DNA from: Mycolicibacter heraklionensis
Lineage (GTDB): Bacteria > Actinomycetota > Actinomycetes > Mycobacteriales > Mycobacteriaceae
Direction: 5' to 3'
NCBI RefSeq assembly: GCF_001021505.1
Contig: NZ_LDPO01000007.1
Coordinates: 148,630 to 212,629, forward strand
DNA: 64,000 nucleotides
A program made the translations under genes and the position numbers. Below the pieces are notes generated by a model, which did no database searches, was not told the origin of the DNA, and saw only the letters and a program-made list of their open reading frames with translations. Shown piece by piece: positions 1 through 9,678 of this stretch (position 1 is the stretch's first letter; each line of letters opens with the position of its first letter).

Positions 1-2
1 CG

Positions 3-890
3 CCCACCACCCTGGCCATTCTGATGTTGTTGCCGCTGTCCGCGTTTGAGGCGACCACCGCGCTGCCGGGCGCCGCCGTCGCGCTGACCCGTTCACGGAT
101 CGCGGCGCGGCGCCTGGTCGACCTGGCGCCGACGGATCCCGTGGCTGCGGCCGCGCCGGCGGCGCCACGGGCAACTTCGGCCGCTACCGCGCCGCTGCAC
201 GCCGACCTGCGGTCCGGGTATCGCGGGGATCGGTCCGTCCGGGTGCGGCTTGATTTGGCGCCCGGCGACCGGCTGGCGATCACCGGCCCCAGCGGAGCCG
301 GCAAGACCACGCTGCTGATGACCCTGGCCGGTCTGCTGCCACCGCTGGCCGGTCGTATTTCGTTAGGCGGGAGCGCACCGCAGGAGCTTTCCGAAGCCGA
401 CCTGCCATCCGCGGTCGGTTTCTTTGCCGAAGACGCACACATCTTCGCGACCACAGTCCGAGACAACCTGCTTGTGGCGCGCGGAGATTGCCGCGACGAC
501 GAACTGACCGCCGCCTTGAGCAGGGTGGGCCTCGAGGGGTGGCTGGCCGGTCTTCCCGACGGTTTGGCGACCGTGCTGGCCGGCGGCGCCGAAGCCCTGT
601 CGGCGGGTCAGCGACGGCGCGTGTTGCTGGCCCGGGCGCTGCTCTCGCCGGCCCGGATCGTGCTGCTCGACGAACCGACCGAGCACCTCGACGCGGCCGA
701 CGCGGACGACCTCCTGCGGGACGTATTGGCCGCGCCCGGCCTGTTCGGAGCCGACCGGACGGTGGTGGTGGCCACCCACCACCTGCCTGACGGCGCCGCT
801 ACGCCCGGCTACGCCGCGCTCGCAATCCCCGCTGAGCCGACGGCGGCGACCCGCAGCGCCCGGCTTCGCCGCGCTCGCGATCCCCGCTAG
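3..890 (+). CDS. cydC: CydC-like ABC exporter, C-terminal part (5' truncated by window edge)
   Basis: The frame is open to the left edge, so this is the 3' part of a longer gene. It encodes the end of a transmembrane domain, a Pro/Ala-rich linker and a complete ABC ATPase: Walker A GPSGAGKTT, signature LSAGQ, Walker B IVLLDEP and H-loop VVATHH. The fused permease-ATPase layout and the wording around the ATPase fit CydC, half of the CydDC heterodimer that exports thiols across the inner membrane and supports cytochrome bd assembly. The extreme C-terminus is a low-complexity Ala/Arg tail. CydC is preferred to another heterodimeric exporter on general resemblance only; the missing N-terminus and the absent cydD prevent certainty. 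Confidence 0.7.
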   Translation, partial: PTTLAILMLLPLSAFEATTALPGAAVALTRSRIAARRLVDLAPTDPVAAAAPAAPRATSAATAPLHADLRSGYRGDRSVRVRLDLAPGDRLAITGPSGAGKTTLLMTLAGLLPPLAGRISLGGSAPQELSEADLPSAVGFFAEDAHIFATTVRDNLLVARGDCRDDELTAALSRVGLEGWLAGLPDGLATVLAGGAEALSAGQRRRVLLARALLSPARIVLLDEPTEHLDAADADDLLRDVLAAPGLFGADRTVVVATHHLPDGAATPGYAALAIPAEPTAATRSARLRRARDPR

Positions 891-942
891 GGTGCTTTAG
901 TCGGCTTCCGCAAACCAGCCGATAGAACGGTTGAGCTAACTC

Positions 943-1971
943 ATGACCGCAGCAGAGACGTCGGCGATCGAATCCCGGGTCGGCCATTACTACCAAATGG
1001 ACGGCACCTACCTGGTGGGCCGGGAGAAGGTTCGCGAGTACGCACGCGCCGTGCAGGACTATCACCCCGCACACTGGGACGTCGCTGCCGCTGCGGAGAT
1101 GGGCTACTCGGACGTAGTGGCACCGCTGACGTTCACCTCGACCCCCGGCATGAATTGCAATCGCCGGATGTTCGAATCGGTGGTCGTCGGCTACGACACC
1201 TACATGCAGACCGAAGAGGTCTTCGAGCAGCACCGCCCGATCGTCGCCGGCGACGAGCTGAAGATCGACGTGGAGCTGACCTCGGTGCGCCGCATCGCCG
1301 GCCGCGACTTGATCACCGTCACCAACACCTTCACCGACACCGCCGGCGAGCGGGTGCACACCCTGCACACCACCGTCGTCGGGGTGACCGCCGAGGACAT
1401 CGACCCGACCGTCAAGACGGCCGTGCACAACGCGATGATGCACGACGTCAACATTCTCGACGTCGGCGAATCCGATGCCGCCTACGAGAAGACGGTGCGT
1501 CCCGAGGGCGAGGTTCGGATCTCCGAAGGCGGCCTGACCCGAACCCCGGCGACCCCGTCCTTCGACGACGTCAAGGTCGGCGACGAACTTCCCGTACGCC
1601 ACACTCGGCTGGCGCGCGGCGACCTGGTGAACTACGCCGGTGTCGCCGGCGACGCGAACCCCATCCACTGGGACGAGGACATCGCCAAGCTGGCCGGCCT
1701 CCCCGATGTGATCGCGCACGGCATGCTCACCATGGGTCTGGGCGCGGGATTCGCCTCCGCATGGACCGGTGACCCGGGCGCCGTCACCCGCTACGCCGTA
1801 CGGCTGTCGGCGCCGGCGATCGTCTCCGCCAAGGAGGGCGCCGACATCGAGTTCAGCGGGCGGATCAAGTCGCTGGACCCGGCGACCCGCAGCGGTACCA
1901 TTTTGGTCGCCGCGAAGTCTGACAACCGGAAGATCTTCGGCCTGGCGACCTTGCACGTCCGGTTCCGCTGA
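943..1971 (+). CDS. Double-hotdog MaoC-type (3R)-hydroxyacyl dehydratase (fused HadA/HadB-like)
   Basis: 342 residues with two hotdog halves. The N-terminal half carries the HadA-like stretch VQDYHPAHWD and a buried TFTSTPG segment. The C-terminal half has the hydratase-2 type catalytic motif GDANPIHWDED followed by AHGMLTMGLG, with Asp and His expected to activate water. The family hydrates or dehydrates (3R)-hydroxyacyl thioesters in fatty acid elongation or degradation. Length (about 340) is normal for the fused mycobacterial form, of which Rv0216 is an example. ATG at 943 lies 52 bp after the ABC gene, so co-transcription is possible. Whether the substrate is bound to ACP or CoA cannot be told from sequence. 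Confidence 0.75.
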   Translation: MTAAETSAIESRVGHYYQMDGTYLVGREKVREYARAVQDYHPAHWDVAAAAEMGYSDVVAPLTFTSTPGMNCNRRMFESVVVGYDTYMQTEEVFEQHRPIVAGDELKIDVELTSVRRIAGRDLITVTNTFTDTAGERVHTLHTTVVGVTAEDIDPTVKTAVHNAMMHDVNILDVGESDAAYEKTVRPEGEVRISEGGLTRTPATPSFDDVKVGDELPVRHTRLARGDLVNYAGVAGDANPIHWDEDIAKLAGLPDVIAHGMLTMGLGAGFASAWTGDPGAVTRYAVRLSAPAIVSAKEGADIEFSGRIKSLDPATRSGTILVAAKSDNRKIFGLATLHVRFR

Positions 1972-2442
1972 CCTGCGGTCAAGGCGGCGCCCGCAAGCCT
2001 GACAGGCCGCCTGCAGCACAGCGACAGGGAAGACCCAGTTCGCTGACAGCTAGTTTCCAGCTAACCCTGCGTACTATCAGTCGACTGAGATGACGATTGT
2101 GAAGAGAATTCCGCCCGAACAAAAAGGCGTGGACGGGTTTCGGCAATCCGGCTGATGGCGCAGCCGGAAAACTCGAACCGGCTGCGCTTTCTTACGTTTG
2201 GAATTAACGGCATAAAAGTCGTCAAAAAGCTTGATGTAAGCGGGGAATCGCTGCGGATAGCTTGATGACAGCTGCCTCACAACAGTTTTCAAAGATCCAC
2301 TGGTACCACTGTCAATTGAAAAAGTCGCACGCTGTTTACATCGCAGGAACCTTGAATAGACAACGGCCGTCTAAGGTTTGGGTTCCGACGGCGAGTTTTC
2401 AGCGTCGGCAGTCAGAACGCGTGACGTAAGGAGTCACCCGAG
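1972..2442. other. Long leader region upstream of the PPE operon
   Basis: This 471-bp stretch is visibly richer in A+T than its neighbours and holds no convincing gene. A perfect 12-bp palindrome TCAGTCGACTGA lies at 2077-2088. A strong ribosome binding site (AAGGAG) precedes the PPE start at 2443. The length suggests a regulated promoter for the four-gene operon downstream, but I cannot assign a regulator. Confidence 0.4.
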
Positions 2443-3711
2443 ATGGATTTTGCTGCATTGCCGCCGGAGATCAACTCCGGCCGTATGTACGCGGGTGCGG
2501 GCTCCGGCCCCCTGCTGGCGGCCGCTTCGGCTTGGGACGCGCTCGCGGCCGAATTGGGTTCTGCGGCTTCGTCCTATGAATCCGTGGTTTCGAGCCTGAC
2601 CGGGGAATGGTCGGGGCCGTCGTCCACTTCGATGGCCGCGGCAGCCGAGCCCTACGTGACCTGGATGAGCACGACCGCCACACAGGCCGAGCTCTCCGCC
2701 AACCAGGCCCGCGCCGCCGCAGCGGCTTACGAGGCGGCCTTCGCCGCGACGGTGCCGCCACCGGTGGTCGCGGCGAACCGGACGCAGCTGGCAACCCTGA
2801 TCGCGACGAATTTCCTCGGGCAGAACACGCCGGCGATCGCGGCCACCGAGATTCACTACGCGGAGATGTGGGCCCAAGACGCCGGGGCCATGTACGGCTA
2901 CGCCGGATCGGCCGCCGCGGCGACGCAGCTCACCCCGTTCAACCAGCCACCGGAGACCACCAACCCGACCGGCACGGCCAATCAGTTGGCGGCATCGGCA
3001 GAGGCGACCGGAAACTCGGCGGCCTCCAACATCTCGCAGCAGGTCTCCCAGCTGCTGAATTCGATGCCCCAGGCGCTGCAGTCGCTGGCCTCCAACCCCG
3101 TGGGGACCGCGGCGGCGACAACATCGACTTCATTCCTGGACAGCTGGAACACGATCTTCTCCACACTGGTCGGGCCCACGACCCCGCTCGGCTGGTCGAC
3201 CATCCCCGGTGGCTATTGGCTGGCGTTCGGGCAGATGTACTCCTGGATCATGAACGGGATGGCTGCACAGTCCTTCTTCGCCGGCCCGAAAGCCATCACC
3301 GGAGCGCTGCTGCCGCTGGCACCTCTGGCGCAAACGGCATTACCGGCGGCAAGCCTGAGCAGTGCCACGGGCGTGCTGGGCAACGCCGCGACGGTCGGGA
3401 AGTTGTCGGTACCGGCTTCCTGGGCGGTCGCGGCGCCGGCGACCAAGCTGGTCAGCATGGCTTCGTCACTGCCGGCAACCCTGGAGGCCGCCCCGATGGC
3501 GGCGGTCGCCGGTCAGGACGCCATGTTCGGTGAGATGGCCCTGTCCAGCCTGCTGGGCCGCGGCATAGGCGGCACCGCAACCCAAACCGTCGGCGCGGCC
3601 ACCCGTTCCATGCGCAACAGCGGCGGATCCGATGCCTTCGGTCCCATTCCGCCGGGTGAAGCCGATCCCGCGGCGGCCACCATCATCGTGATCCCGGCAC
3701 TGGATGAGTGA
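2443..3711 (+). CDS. PPE family protein, SVP subgroup
   Basis: 422 residues. Residues 1-180 form the PPE domain ([16 protein letters not shown] at the start, the WxG turn GEWSGPSS, helices rich in Ala). The C-terminal part carries the subgroup motif GKLSVPASW and ends in PPG and acidic residues. PPE proteins are secreted by ESX type VII systems, normally as a heterodimer with a PE partner, and several act in the outer membrane as selective pores. No PE gene precedes it, so its partner would be encoded elsewhere. It is first in an apparent operon with a second PPE, SbtA and a DUF732 gene. The start is fixed by AAGGAG 12 nt upstream. Confidence 0.9.
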   Translation: MDFAALPPEINSGRMYAGAGSGPLLAAASAWDALAAELGSAASSYESVVSSLTGEWSGPSSTSMAAAAEPYVTWMSTTATQAELSANQARAAAAAYEAAFAATVPPPVVAANRTQLATLIATNFLGQNTPAIAATEIHYAEMWAQDAGAMYGYAGSAAAATQLTPFNQPPETTNPTGTANQLAASAEATGNSAASNISQQVSQLLNSMPQALQSLASNPVGTAAATTSTSFLDSWNTIFSTLVGPTTPLGWSTIPGGYWLAFGQMYSWIMNGMAAQSFFAGPKAITGALLPLAPLAQTALPAASLSSATGVLGNAATVGKLSVPASWAVAAPATKLVSMASSLPATLEAAPMAAVAGQDAMFGEMALSSLLGRGIGGTATQTVGAATRSMRNSGGSDAFGPIPPGEADPAAATIIVIPALDE

Positions 3712-3779
3712 CCCAGCGATGACGAAACGTGGCCTCCCCCAGCTGACTCAGTCGCACTCGACCAGATAAGGGTGTCGAA

Positions 3780-5102
3780 ATGTATTTCTCTTTGCTCCCG
3801 CCGGAAGTCAACTCGGCCAACATGTACGCCGGCCCCGGTTCCGGGTCGCTCATTGCCGCCGCCACGGCGTGGGGGCGTCTTGCCAGCGAATTAAGCACCG
3901 CCGCATCCGAATACAACGCGGTGCTCGCCTCGCTCGCGAGTGAATCGTGGACCGGTCCGTCGGCAACGGCGATGACGGCCGCCGCCCAGCCCTTCACCGC
4001 CTGGATGTCGACGACCGCGGCCACCGCGGCTCAGGCGGCCGCCCAGGCGCAGGCCGCGGCCACCGCCTACGAAGCGGCGCACGCGGCGACCGTCCCGCCG
4101 GAAGTCGTTACGGCCAACCGCACCCAGAACCAGATGCTGTACGCCACGAACTTCCTCGGCCAGAATCTCGCGGCCATCGCGGCCAACGAAGCCCAGTACC
4201 TGGAGATGTGGGCACAGGACGCCGCCGCCATGCAGACCTACGCCGCATCGGCTGCCGCGGCCACCAAGATCACCGCGTTCACCGAGCCTCCGCAGACCAC
4301 CACCGGGACCGCCGCAGCCACGTCAGCGGCCAACGCGGGGTCGGCGGCAGCCACCTCGGGCAGCAACTCGATCCTGGATTTCCTGGCCAACCTGGCGACC
4401 CAGTACAACACCTTCGTCAACAACCTGCTCACCCAGCTGACCGGCAATCCGAGTGCTCCGGCCAACTTCGCGTCGGTGTTCTCCGCCCTGAAGGGTCCGG
4501 CGGGGCTGACCACGCCGTTCAACGACATTTCGTTGCTGACCAACTTCCCCATCCAGAACGCGCTGAAGTTCGGAACTCCGGTGGGCCGGGTTTTCGAAGG
4601 CCTGCCGCTCAGCGGTCTCGGCGCCGGGCTTCGTGCCGGAACCGCCTCCGCAGGCCTGGCGTCGACGGTGTCGGCCACCATGTCCGAGGCGAACCTGGTG
4701 GGCAACCTGTCCGTCCCGCCGAGCTGGGCCTCTGCCAGCCCGGCAATCCGGCTGGCGGCCACCGGCGTTCCCGCCGCAGGCCTGGCTGCCGCCCCCGCCT
4801 CGGGGATGGCCGGCGGCCTGATCAACCAGGCGGCGCTGGGCAGTATGGCCGGCGGCGCGCTGGGAAGCGCCAGCCCCCGCACCGTGCCCAGCGGGCGCAT
4901 CCGGATCCAGGGCGGCAAAGCCAAGACTCCCGTCAAGCTCGACGCGGTGATCGCCAAGCTGCAGAGCCAGCCCGAGGCGGTCCAGCACTGGAACGTCGAC
5001 CAGGCCGGACTCGACGAACTGCTTGACGAATTGTCGAGGAAGCCCGGCGTTCACGCCGTGCACCTCAAGGGCGCCAAGAAAGCCGCAACGCCCCTCAGCT
5101 GA
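3780..5102 (+). CDS. PPE family protein, SVP subgroup, with C-terminal extension
   Basis: 440 residues. The PPE domain starts FSLLPPEVNSANMYAG and has the turn ESWTGPSATAM. The subgroup motif is GNLSVPPSW. After the usual SVP end there is an extra charged tail of about 60 residues (KAKTPVKLDAVIAKL onward) that is not Ala/Gly-rich and looks like a small helical domain. The gene lies 68 bp after the first PPE and 51 bp before the SbtA gene on the same strand. Two PPE proteins of the same subgroup beside a bicarbonate permease suggest a matched outer-membrane entry route; that is inference. Confidence 0.9.
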   Translation: MYFSLLPPEVNSANMYAGPGSGSLIAAATAWGRLASELSTAASEYNAVLASLASESWTGPSATAMTAAAQPFTAWMSTTAATAAQAAAQAQAAATAYEAAHAATVPPEVVTANRTQNQMLYATNFLGQNLAAIAANEAQYLEMWAQDAAAMQTYAASAAAATKITAFTEPPQTTTGTAAATSAANAGSAAATSGSNSILDFLANLATQYNTFVNNLLTQLTGNPSAPANFASVFSALKGPAGLTTPFNDISLLTNFPIQNALKFGTPVGRVFEGLPLSGLGAGLRAGTASAGLASTVSATMSEANLVGNLSVPPSWASASPAIRLAATGVPAAGLAAAPASGMAGGLINQAALGSMAGGALGSASPRTVPSGRIRIQGGKAKTPVKLDAVIAKLQSQPEAVQHWNVDQAGLDELLDELSRKPGVHAVHLKGAKKAATPLS

Positions 5103-5153
5103 CGCCCAACAGCGGCGCCAAACCTTTCCCCACCTCCCCCGAAAGAGAGAGAC

Positions 5154-6332
5154 ATGCTTCTCGAGTTTTGGCAGAACTTCACGCACAACCTGTTCAAGCC
5201 ACTGTTGTTGTTCTTCTACTTCGGCTTCCTTCTCGCACTGGCCAAGGTGCCGTTCGAGTTTCCGAACGCGGTCTATCAGGGCCTGACGATGTACCTGTTG
5301 CTGGCCATCGGCTGGCACGGTGGCGAGGAACTCGCCGGCATCGACCTCTCCCAGGTCGGCGGAATCCTCGGGTTCATGGTCACCGGCTTCGTGCTGAACT
5401 TCGTCATCGGCACCATCGCCTACCTGTTGCTGAAGTACCTGACGAAGATGCGAGAGGTCGACCGCGCAACGGTCGCCGGGTACTACGGCTCCGATTCGGC
5501 CGGAACCTTCGCCACCTGCATGGGCGTGCTGGCCACCATCGGCATGGCCTTCGACGCCTACATGCCCGTCATGCTGGCCATCATGGAGATCCCCGGCTGC
5601 TTGGTGGCGCTGTTCCTGGTTGCCCGGTTGCGCCACCGGGGTATGGACGCTGCCGGAAACATGCCGCACGAGCCGGGCTACACGGTGCCGGCCGGTTCCG
5701 TCCCGGCAGCCGTCGGTGCCGCGCAGGCCTCCGGTGACCCGACCGGCGGTCTGGCCATCGAGATGACCCCCGAACGTCGTGCGGAGACCGAAGTGACCTC
5801 GAACGGGCGCCTGATCAGCCCGGAATTGCTGCGGGAGGTCTTCCTCAACCCGGGCATCTGCCTGCTGCTCGGTGGTATCGCGATCGGCTTCATCAGCGGT
5901 CTGCAGGGCTCGAAGGTCACCGGCGTCGACGACCCGGTCTTCGTCACCGCCTTCCAGGGAGTCCTGTGCCTCTTCCTGCTCGAGATGGGTCTGACTGCGG
6001 CGCGCAAGTTGAAGGACCTGAAGTCTGCCGGCCGTGGCTTCATCGTGTTCGGCCTGCTGGCTCCCAACCTGTTCGCAACGCTGGGACTGTTTGTCGCACA
6101 CACCTACTCGCAGCTGACCGGCGTCCACTTCCAGCTGGGCACCTACGTCCTGTTCGCCGTGCTGTGCGGCGCGGCGTCCTACATCGCCGTGCCGGCCATC
6201 CAGCGGCTGGCGATTCCGGAAGCCAGCCCCAGCCTGCCGCTGGCCGCATCGCTGGGTTTGACGTTCGCCTACAACGTCACCATCGGTATCCCTCTTTACA
6301 TCGAGATCGCCCGTCTCATCACGTCGCAGTAG
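5154..6332 (+). CDS. sbtA: SbtA-type sodium-dependent bicarbonate permease
   Basis: 392 residues with about ten hydrophobic segments in two repeats separated by a polar loop near residues 165-220. Recognisable family stretches are FLLALAKVPFEFP, GWHGGEELAG, the conserved turn YYGSDSAGTFATCMG, and the mirrored VPAIQRLAIPEASPSLPLAASLGLTF segment. SbtA proteins carry bicarbonate inward with sodium across the cytoplasmic membrane; they are best known in cyanobacteria and are widespread in other bacteria. A GAAAGAGAGAG ribosome site precedes the ATG. The gene follows two PPE genes and precedes a DUF732 gene. In mycobacteria the bicarbonate would feed carboxylases such as acyl-CoA carboxylases for lipid synthesis, or pH control. 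Confidence 0.82.
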   Translation: MLLEFWQNFTHNLFKPLLLFFYFGFLLALAKVPFEFPNAVYQGLTMYLLLAIGWHGGEELAGIDLSQVGGILGFMVTGFVLNFVIGTIAYLLLKYLTKMREVDRATVAGYYGSDSAGTFATCMGVLATIGMAFDAYMPVMLAIMEIPGCLVALFLVARLRHRGMDAAGNMPHEPGYTVPAGSVPAAVGAAQASGDPTGGLAIEMTPERRAETEVTSNGRLISPELLREVFLNPGICLLLGGIAIGFISGLQGSKVTGVDDPVFVTAFQGVLCLFLLEMGLTAARKLKDLKSAGRGFIVFGLLAPNLFATLGLFVAHTYSQLTGVHFQLGTYVLFAVLCGAASYIAVPAIQRLAIPEASPSLPLAASLGLTFAYNVTIGIPLYIEIARLITSQ

Positions 6333-6388
6333 AGGAATTGCACAGTATGGAGACGCCAGGCAGCCGAGTAAAGAGTAGGAGGAACGGC

Positions 6389-6712
6389 ATGCGCAGTCTG
6401 TTATCGGTCTTGGGCATTGCCGCCGTCATCGGGTGTGCCGCGCCGGCGTACGCGGATCCCGATGATGGCGACGGCGGCGGCGGCGACGCCGCCTTCCTGA
6501 CTGCCCTAAAAGCCGCGGGGCTCACTTTCGCCAGTAGCGATCAGGCCATTGTGGCCGGCCATGCCGTCTGCAGCATGGCTAACAACGGCGAGTCGGGATT
6601 GAAGGTCGTCAAACAACTGACGGCCGACAACCCCGGGCTGACCATGGACGGCGCCGCGCAGTTCGCGGCGATCGCCGCCAACGCTTACTGCCCGCACCAC
6701 TTGCAGAAGTAG
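6389..6712 (+). CDS. Small secreted DUF732 protein
   Basis: 107 residues from the ATG at 6389, which is preceded by AGGAGG at 5-6 nt spacing. This start is preferred over an upstream in-frame ATG at 6347. It has a Sec signal peptide (RSLLSVLGIAAVIGCAAPAYA) with cleavage likely after AYA, then an acidic Gly-rich spacer, then the DUF732 core with two Cys (HAVCSM and ANAYCPHH) that could form a disulfide. DUF732 proteins are small exported mycobacterial proteins of unknown function. It is last in the PPE-PPE-SbtA operon, so it may act in the periplasm with the permease. Confidence 0.82.
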   Translation: MRSLLSVLGIAAVIGCAAPAYADPDDGDGGGGDAAFLTALKAAGLTFASSDQAIVAGHAVCSMANNGESGLKVVKQLTADNPGLTMDGAAQFAAIAANAYCPHHLQK

Positions 6713-6722
6713 CCGGCCCCGG

Positions 6723-7847
6723 CTACGCCTTTGTCAGCTCTGCGTAGCGGGCCAGGTGGGAGTCGGTGGTTCCGAACTCGTATTGAATTGCGGTGAGCCG
6801 CTTGAAGTAGTGGCCGATGGCCAACTCCTCGGTCATGCCCATCCCACCGTGCAACTGCACCGCCTGTTGGCCGACGAATCGGGCCGCCCGGCCGATGGTG
6901 GCCTTGCCCGCCGACACCGCACGGGCACGGGAGGCTTCGTCGGCCTCGAGGTTGAGGATCGCCAGGTAGACCGCGGCAGCTGACTGCTCGACCTCCATGA
7001 ACATGTCGACCATACGGTGCTGCAGCACCTGGAAGCTACCGATCGGCTGCCCGAACTGCTGGCGTTGCTTGCAGTATTCGACGGTGTCCGCCAACACTTT
7101 CCGCATGCAACCGACCGCCTCGGAACAGATCGCCGCGGCACCCTCGTCCCGGGCCTGAGCCAACGACGGCCATGCGCCGCCCCGCTCACCCAGCAACGCC
7201 TCAGCACCAAGCCGCAGATCGGTGAAGGTGACATCGGCCGCGCTGCGGTCGTCGATGGTTCGATACGGGTGCAGCGTGATGCCGGCGGCGTCGGCCTCGG
7301 TGAGGAACAACGAGATGCCGTCCTCGCCCTCGATGCGCGCGGTGACCAGCAGATGCGTCGCCAGCGGTGCCGCCACGGCCATGATCTTCGAGCCGTTCAA
7401 CACCCAGCCGTCGCCATCGGGACGCGCCAGGGTCACCGCGTCCTGCCAACGATCGGCCGAATCCGGCTCCGCGGCAGCCAATGCCGCAACCGCGGTACCG
7501 GCCACGATTTCCTTGAGCAGGCCGGTTGCCACCGGGCTGCCGGAGCGGTGCAGCAGTCCGCCGGCGACGACGACGGAGTCGACATAGGGTTCGATCACCA
7601 GCGCGTGCCCCAGCGCTTCGGTGATGACCATGAGTTCTACGGCGCCGCCACCGATTCCGTCGAACTCTTCAGAGAACGTCGCACCCAGAATGCCCAGTTC
7701 GCCGGCGAAGGCGCGCCAGATCTCGGGCTGCCAGCCGGCGCCGGTCTTGGCTGCGGCGCGGCTCGTCTCGAGGTCGTAGCGCGCGGCGAGGAACTTGGTG
7801 ATGCCGTCACGCAGCATCTGCTGCTCATTGTTCAGGTTGAAGTCCAT
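6723..7847 (-). CDS. Acyl-CoA dehydrogenase, FadE family (partner subunit)
   Basis: 374 residues with the acyl-CoA dehydrogenase fold: N-terminal helical domain to about residue 115, beta domain, then C-terminal helical domain with RQQFGQPIGSFQVLQH and QLHGGMGMTEE, which line the FAD site. It overlaps the upstream acyl-CoA dehydrogenase gene by one base. Adjacent, unequal fadE pairs in actinobacteria usually form alpha2-beta2 heterotetramers that oxidise sterol side-chain CoA esters, as FadE28-FadE29 do. One subunit of such pairs often lacks the catalytic Glu, which I have not resolved here. Likely substrate: a bulky or sterol-derived acyl-CoA (inference). Confidence 0.85.
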   Translation of the reverse strand: MDFNLNNEQQMLRDGITKFLAARYDLETSRAAAKTGAGWQPEIWRAFAGELGILGATFSEEFDGIGGGAVELMVITEALGHALVIEPYVDSVVVAGGLLHRSGSPVATGLLKEIVAGTAVAALAAAEPDSADRWQDAVTLARPDGDGWVLNGSKIMAVAAPLATHLLVTARIEGEDGISLFLTEADAAGITLHPYRTIDDRSAADVTFTDLRLGAEALLGERGGAWPSLAQARDEGAAAICSEAVGCMRKVLADTVEYCKQRQQFGQPIGSFQVLQHRMVDMFMEVEQSAAAVYLAILNLEADEASRARAVSAGKATIGRAARFVGQQAVQLHGGMGMTEELAIGHYFKRLTAIQYEFGTTDSHLARYAELTKA

Positions 7848-9079
7848 TAGAGCCCCAATGCCGCCTTGGCCAGAATATTCCGCTGAATTTCGTTGCTACC
7901 GGCGTAGATCGAGCCGGCCCGGTCGTTGAAGTAGCGCAGCGGGGCCACCGCCTGCCACGGTTCGCCGGACGCATATCCGTCGGCGGGAGGCTGGTAGTCG
8001 GCGATCGGTCCGCCGGGCGCGGTGACATGCGGCTGATAGATGCGCCCCCGCGGTCCGGCCGCCTCCAACGCCAGCGCCGTCAGTTCCTGGCTCAGCTCGG
8101 TGCCCAAGATCTTGAGCATCGACGACGACGCCCCGGGATTGCGTCCCTCGGCGACGGCGGTGAGCACCTGGTATTCCAGGATCTCCAAAACCTCGGCGCG
8201 AATGCGCGCGTCCGCGAGCTTGCGCATGAAGGCGTCGTCGTCGGCGAGCTTGCCACCGCCCGGCCCAGGCTGACTCTTTGCCGCCGTAGCGATCTCTTCG
8301 GCCACCACCTGCAGGCCCGGCGCCACCGCGCCGCCGCCGCGCTCGAACTCGAGCAGATATTTCGCGACCGTCCAGCCGCTGTCGATCTCGCCGATCACAT
8401 TGGTCTTGGGGACCCGCACCTCGTCGAAGAACACCTGGTTCTGGATCTCTTCGCCGGAAGTCATCACCAGCGGCCGGATCTCGATACCGGGCGAGTTCAT
8501 GTCGATCAGCACGAACGTGATGCCCTGCTGTTTCTTGCCGGTCCGGGAGGTGCGCACCAGGGCGAACATCCAGTTCGCCTCGCCGGCGTGCGTGGTCCAG
8601 ATCTTGCTGCCGGTGCACACCAGGTCATCGCCGTCGACGGTGGCCGCCATCGACAGGGCCGCCAAGTCCGATCCGGCCTCCGGCTCGGAGTAGCCCTGGC
8701 AGAAGAACACCTCACCGGTGAGGATCCGGGGCAGGAAGTAGTCCTTCTGCGCGTCCGTTCCGTACCGGACGATCGCGTGCGCGACCATCCGGATTCCCAT
8801 CGGCGACAGCGACGGTGCGCCGGCAAGCGTCGACTCGCGACTGAAGATGTAGTGCTGGGTCAGGCTCCAGTCGCAGCCGCCGTGCTCCACCGGCCACGCG
8901 GGCGCCGCCCAGCCCCGCTCGTGCAGAATCGCCTGCCACGCCATGCTGGCCTCGTGATCGGCGTAGACACTGGTCATGAGCCGGCCCGCGCGGCGCAGCT
9001 CAGGGGTCAGTTTCTGGTCGAGAAATTCCCGAACCTCAGCTTGAAATGCCCGGTCTTCCTCCGACCACCGCAGATCCAT
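7847..9079 (-). CDS. Acyl-CoA dehydrogenase, FadE family
   Basis: 410 residues with typical motifs: the flavin-contacting stretch FFCQGYSEPEAGSDLAAL, the beta-domain KIWTTHAGEANWMF, and the C-terminal GSIYAGSNEIQRNILAKAALGL. It oxidises an acyl-CoA to the trans-2-enoyl-CoA using FAD. It comes before the second fadE of the pair (one-base overlap) and about 100 bp after a SnoaL-like gene in the same direction, which follows an LLM oxidoreductase. The set looks like a degradative operon that starts at the divergent promoter near 10.6 kb. Confidence 0.87.
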   Translation of the reverse strand: MDLRWSEEDRAFQAEVREFLDQKLTPELRRAGRLMTSVYADHEASMAWQAILHERGWAAPAWPVEHGGCDWSLTQHYIFSRESTLAGAPSLSPMGIRMVAHAIVRYGTDAQKDYFLPRILTGEVFFCQGYSEPEAGSDLAALSMAATVDGDDLVCTGSKIWTTHAGEANWMFALVRTSRTGKKQQGITFVLIDMNSPGIEIRPLVMTSGEEIQNQVFFDEVRVPKTNVIGEIDSGWTVAKYLLEFERGGGAVAPGLQVVAEEIATAAKSQPGPGGGKLADDDAFMRKLADARIRAEVLEILEYQVLTAVAEGRNPGASSSMLKILGTELSQELTALALEAAGPRGRIYQPHVTAPGGPIADYQPPADGYASGEPWQAVAPLRYFNDRAGSIYAGSNEIQRNILAKAALGL

Positions 9080-9183
9080 TAATCTCCCCTGCCGTGCCGG
9101 CGGATAGGCGCTTTTCCGCGCAGTCTAGCCGCCGGGTTGTGCGGACCGACTTCGGCCGTCTCGGCCGCTACGCCGTGGGCTTC

Positions 9184-9678
9184 TCAACGGATGCGCCCGG
9201 CAACGCCGTCCACCAGTAACGCGCGACTCTCCGCGGCGCCGTCCAGCATCCGGGTGATCCGCGTGACAATCTGCCACTGGCCGGGCGAACCGGCCACCCG
9301 TTCGAAGTGAAAATAGTTGGCGCCGCCGCGCGCGACGCGAAACTCGCTGCCCTGTTTGACCAGCAGCGTCGACTCGCACACGGCGACCGCCTCGTCGCCG
9401 TTCACGGTGACCACTGCCGGCCCCAGGAAGTGCGTACATCCGCGAGCGATCAGCTCCTGGTGGCCACGAGAGCGCACCATGGCCGCAATCTCCTCGCGGC
9501 CGTTCATCAGCCAGTTTTCGACGTCGTAGACGCCGTCCTGTCGCCACAGCGCGGCGACCGATTCGGGGTCGCCGGCGTCCACCAATGGACCGTAGGACGC
9601 GATCAGCCGCTCGATCGCGCGCTCGTCCTCGATCTTCTGCAGACGCCGCTCCAAGTCGGCCAGCCGTTGCTCGCTCAT
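9184..9678 (-). CDS. SnoaL/NTF2-like fold protein
   Basis: 164 residues with an N-terminal helix (ADLERRLQKIEDERAIERLIASYG) and an alpha+beta cone: DAGDPESVAALWRQDGVYDV, GREEIAAMV, CTHFLGPAVVTVNGDEAVAVCES. This is the bile-acid dehydratase/SnoaL-like group, whose members are small dehydratases, isomerases or binding proteins in lipid and steroid pathways. The start codon overlaps the stop of the upstream LLM gene by 4 bp (ATGA), so the two are translationally coupled. The reaction cannot be specified. Confidence 0.75.
   Translation of the reverse strand: MSEQRLADLERRLQKIEDERAIERLIASYGPLVDAGDPESVAALWRQDGVYDVENWLMNGREEIAAMVRSRGHQELIARGCTHFLGPAVVTVNGDEAVAVCESTLLVKQGSEFRVARGGANYFHFERVAGSPGQWQIVTRITRMLDGAAESRALLVDGVAGRIR

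Noticed and set aside
2077..2292. 71-codon frame on the minus strand in the PPE leader
   Set aside because: No family features, no ribosome site, and it lies in A+T-rich regulatory-looking DNA.
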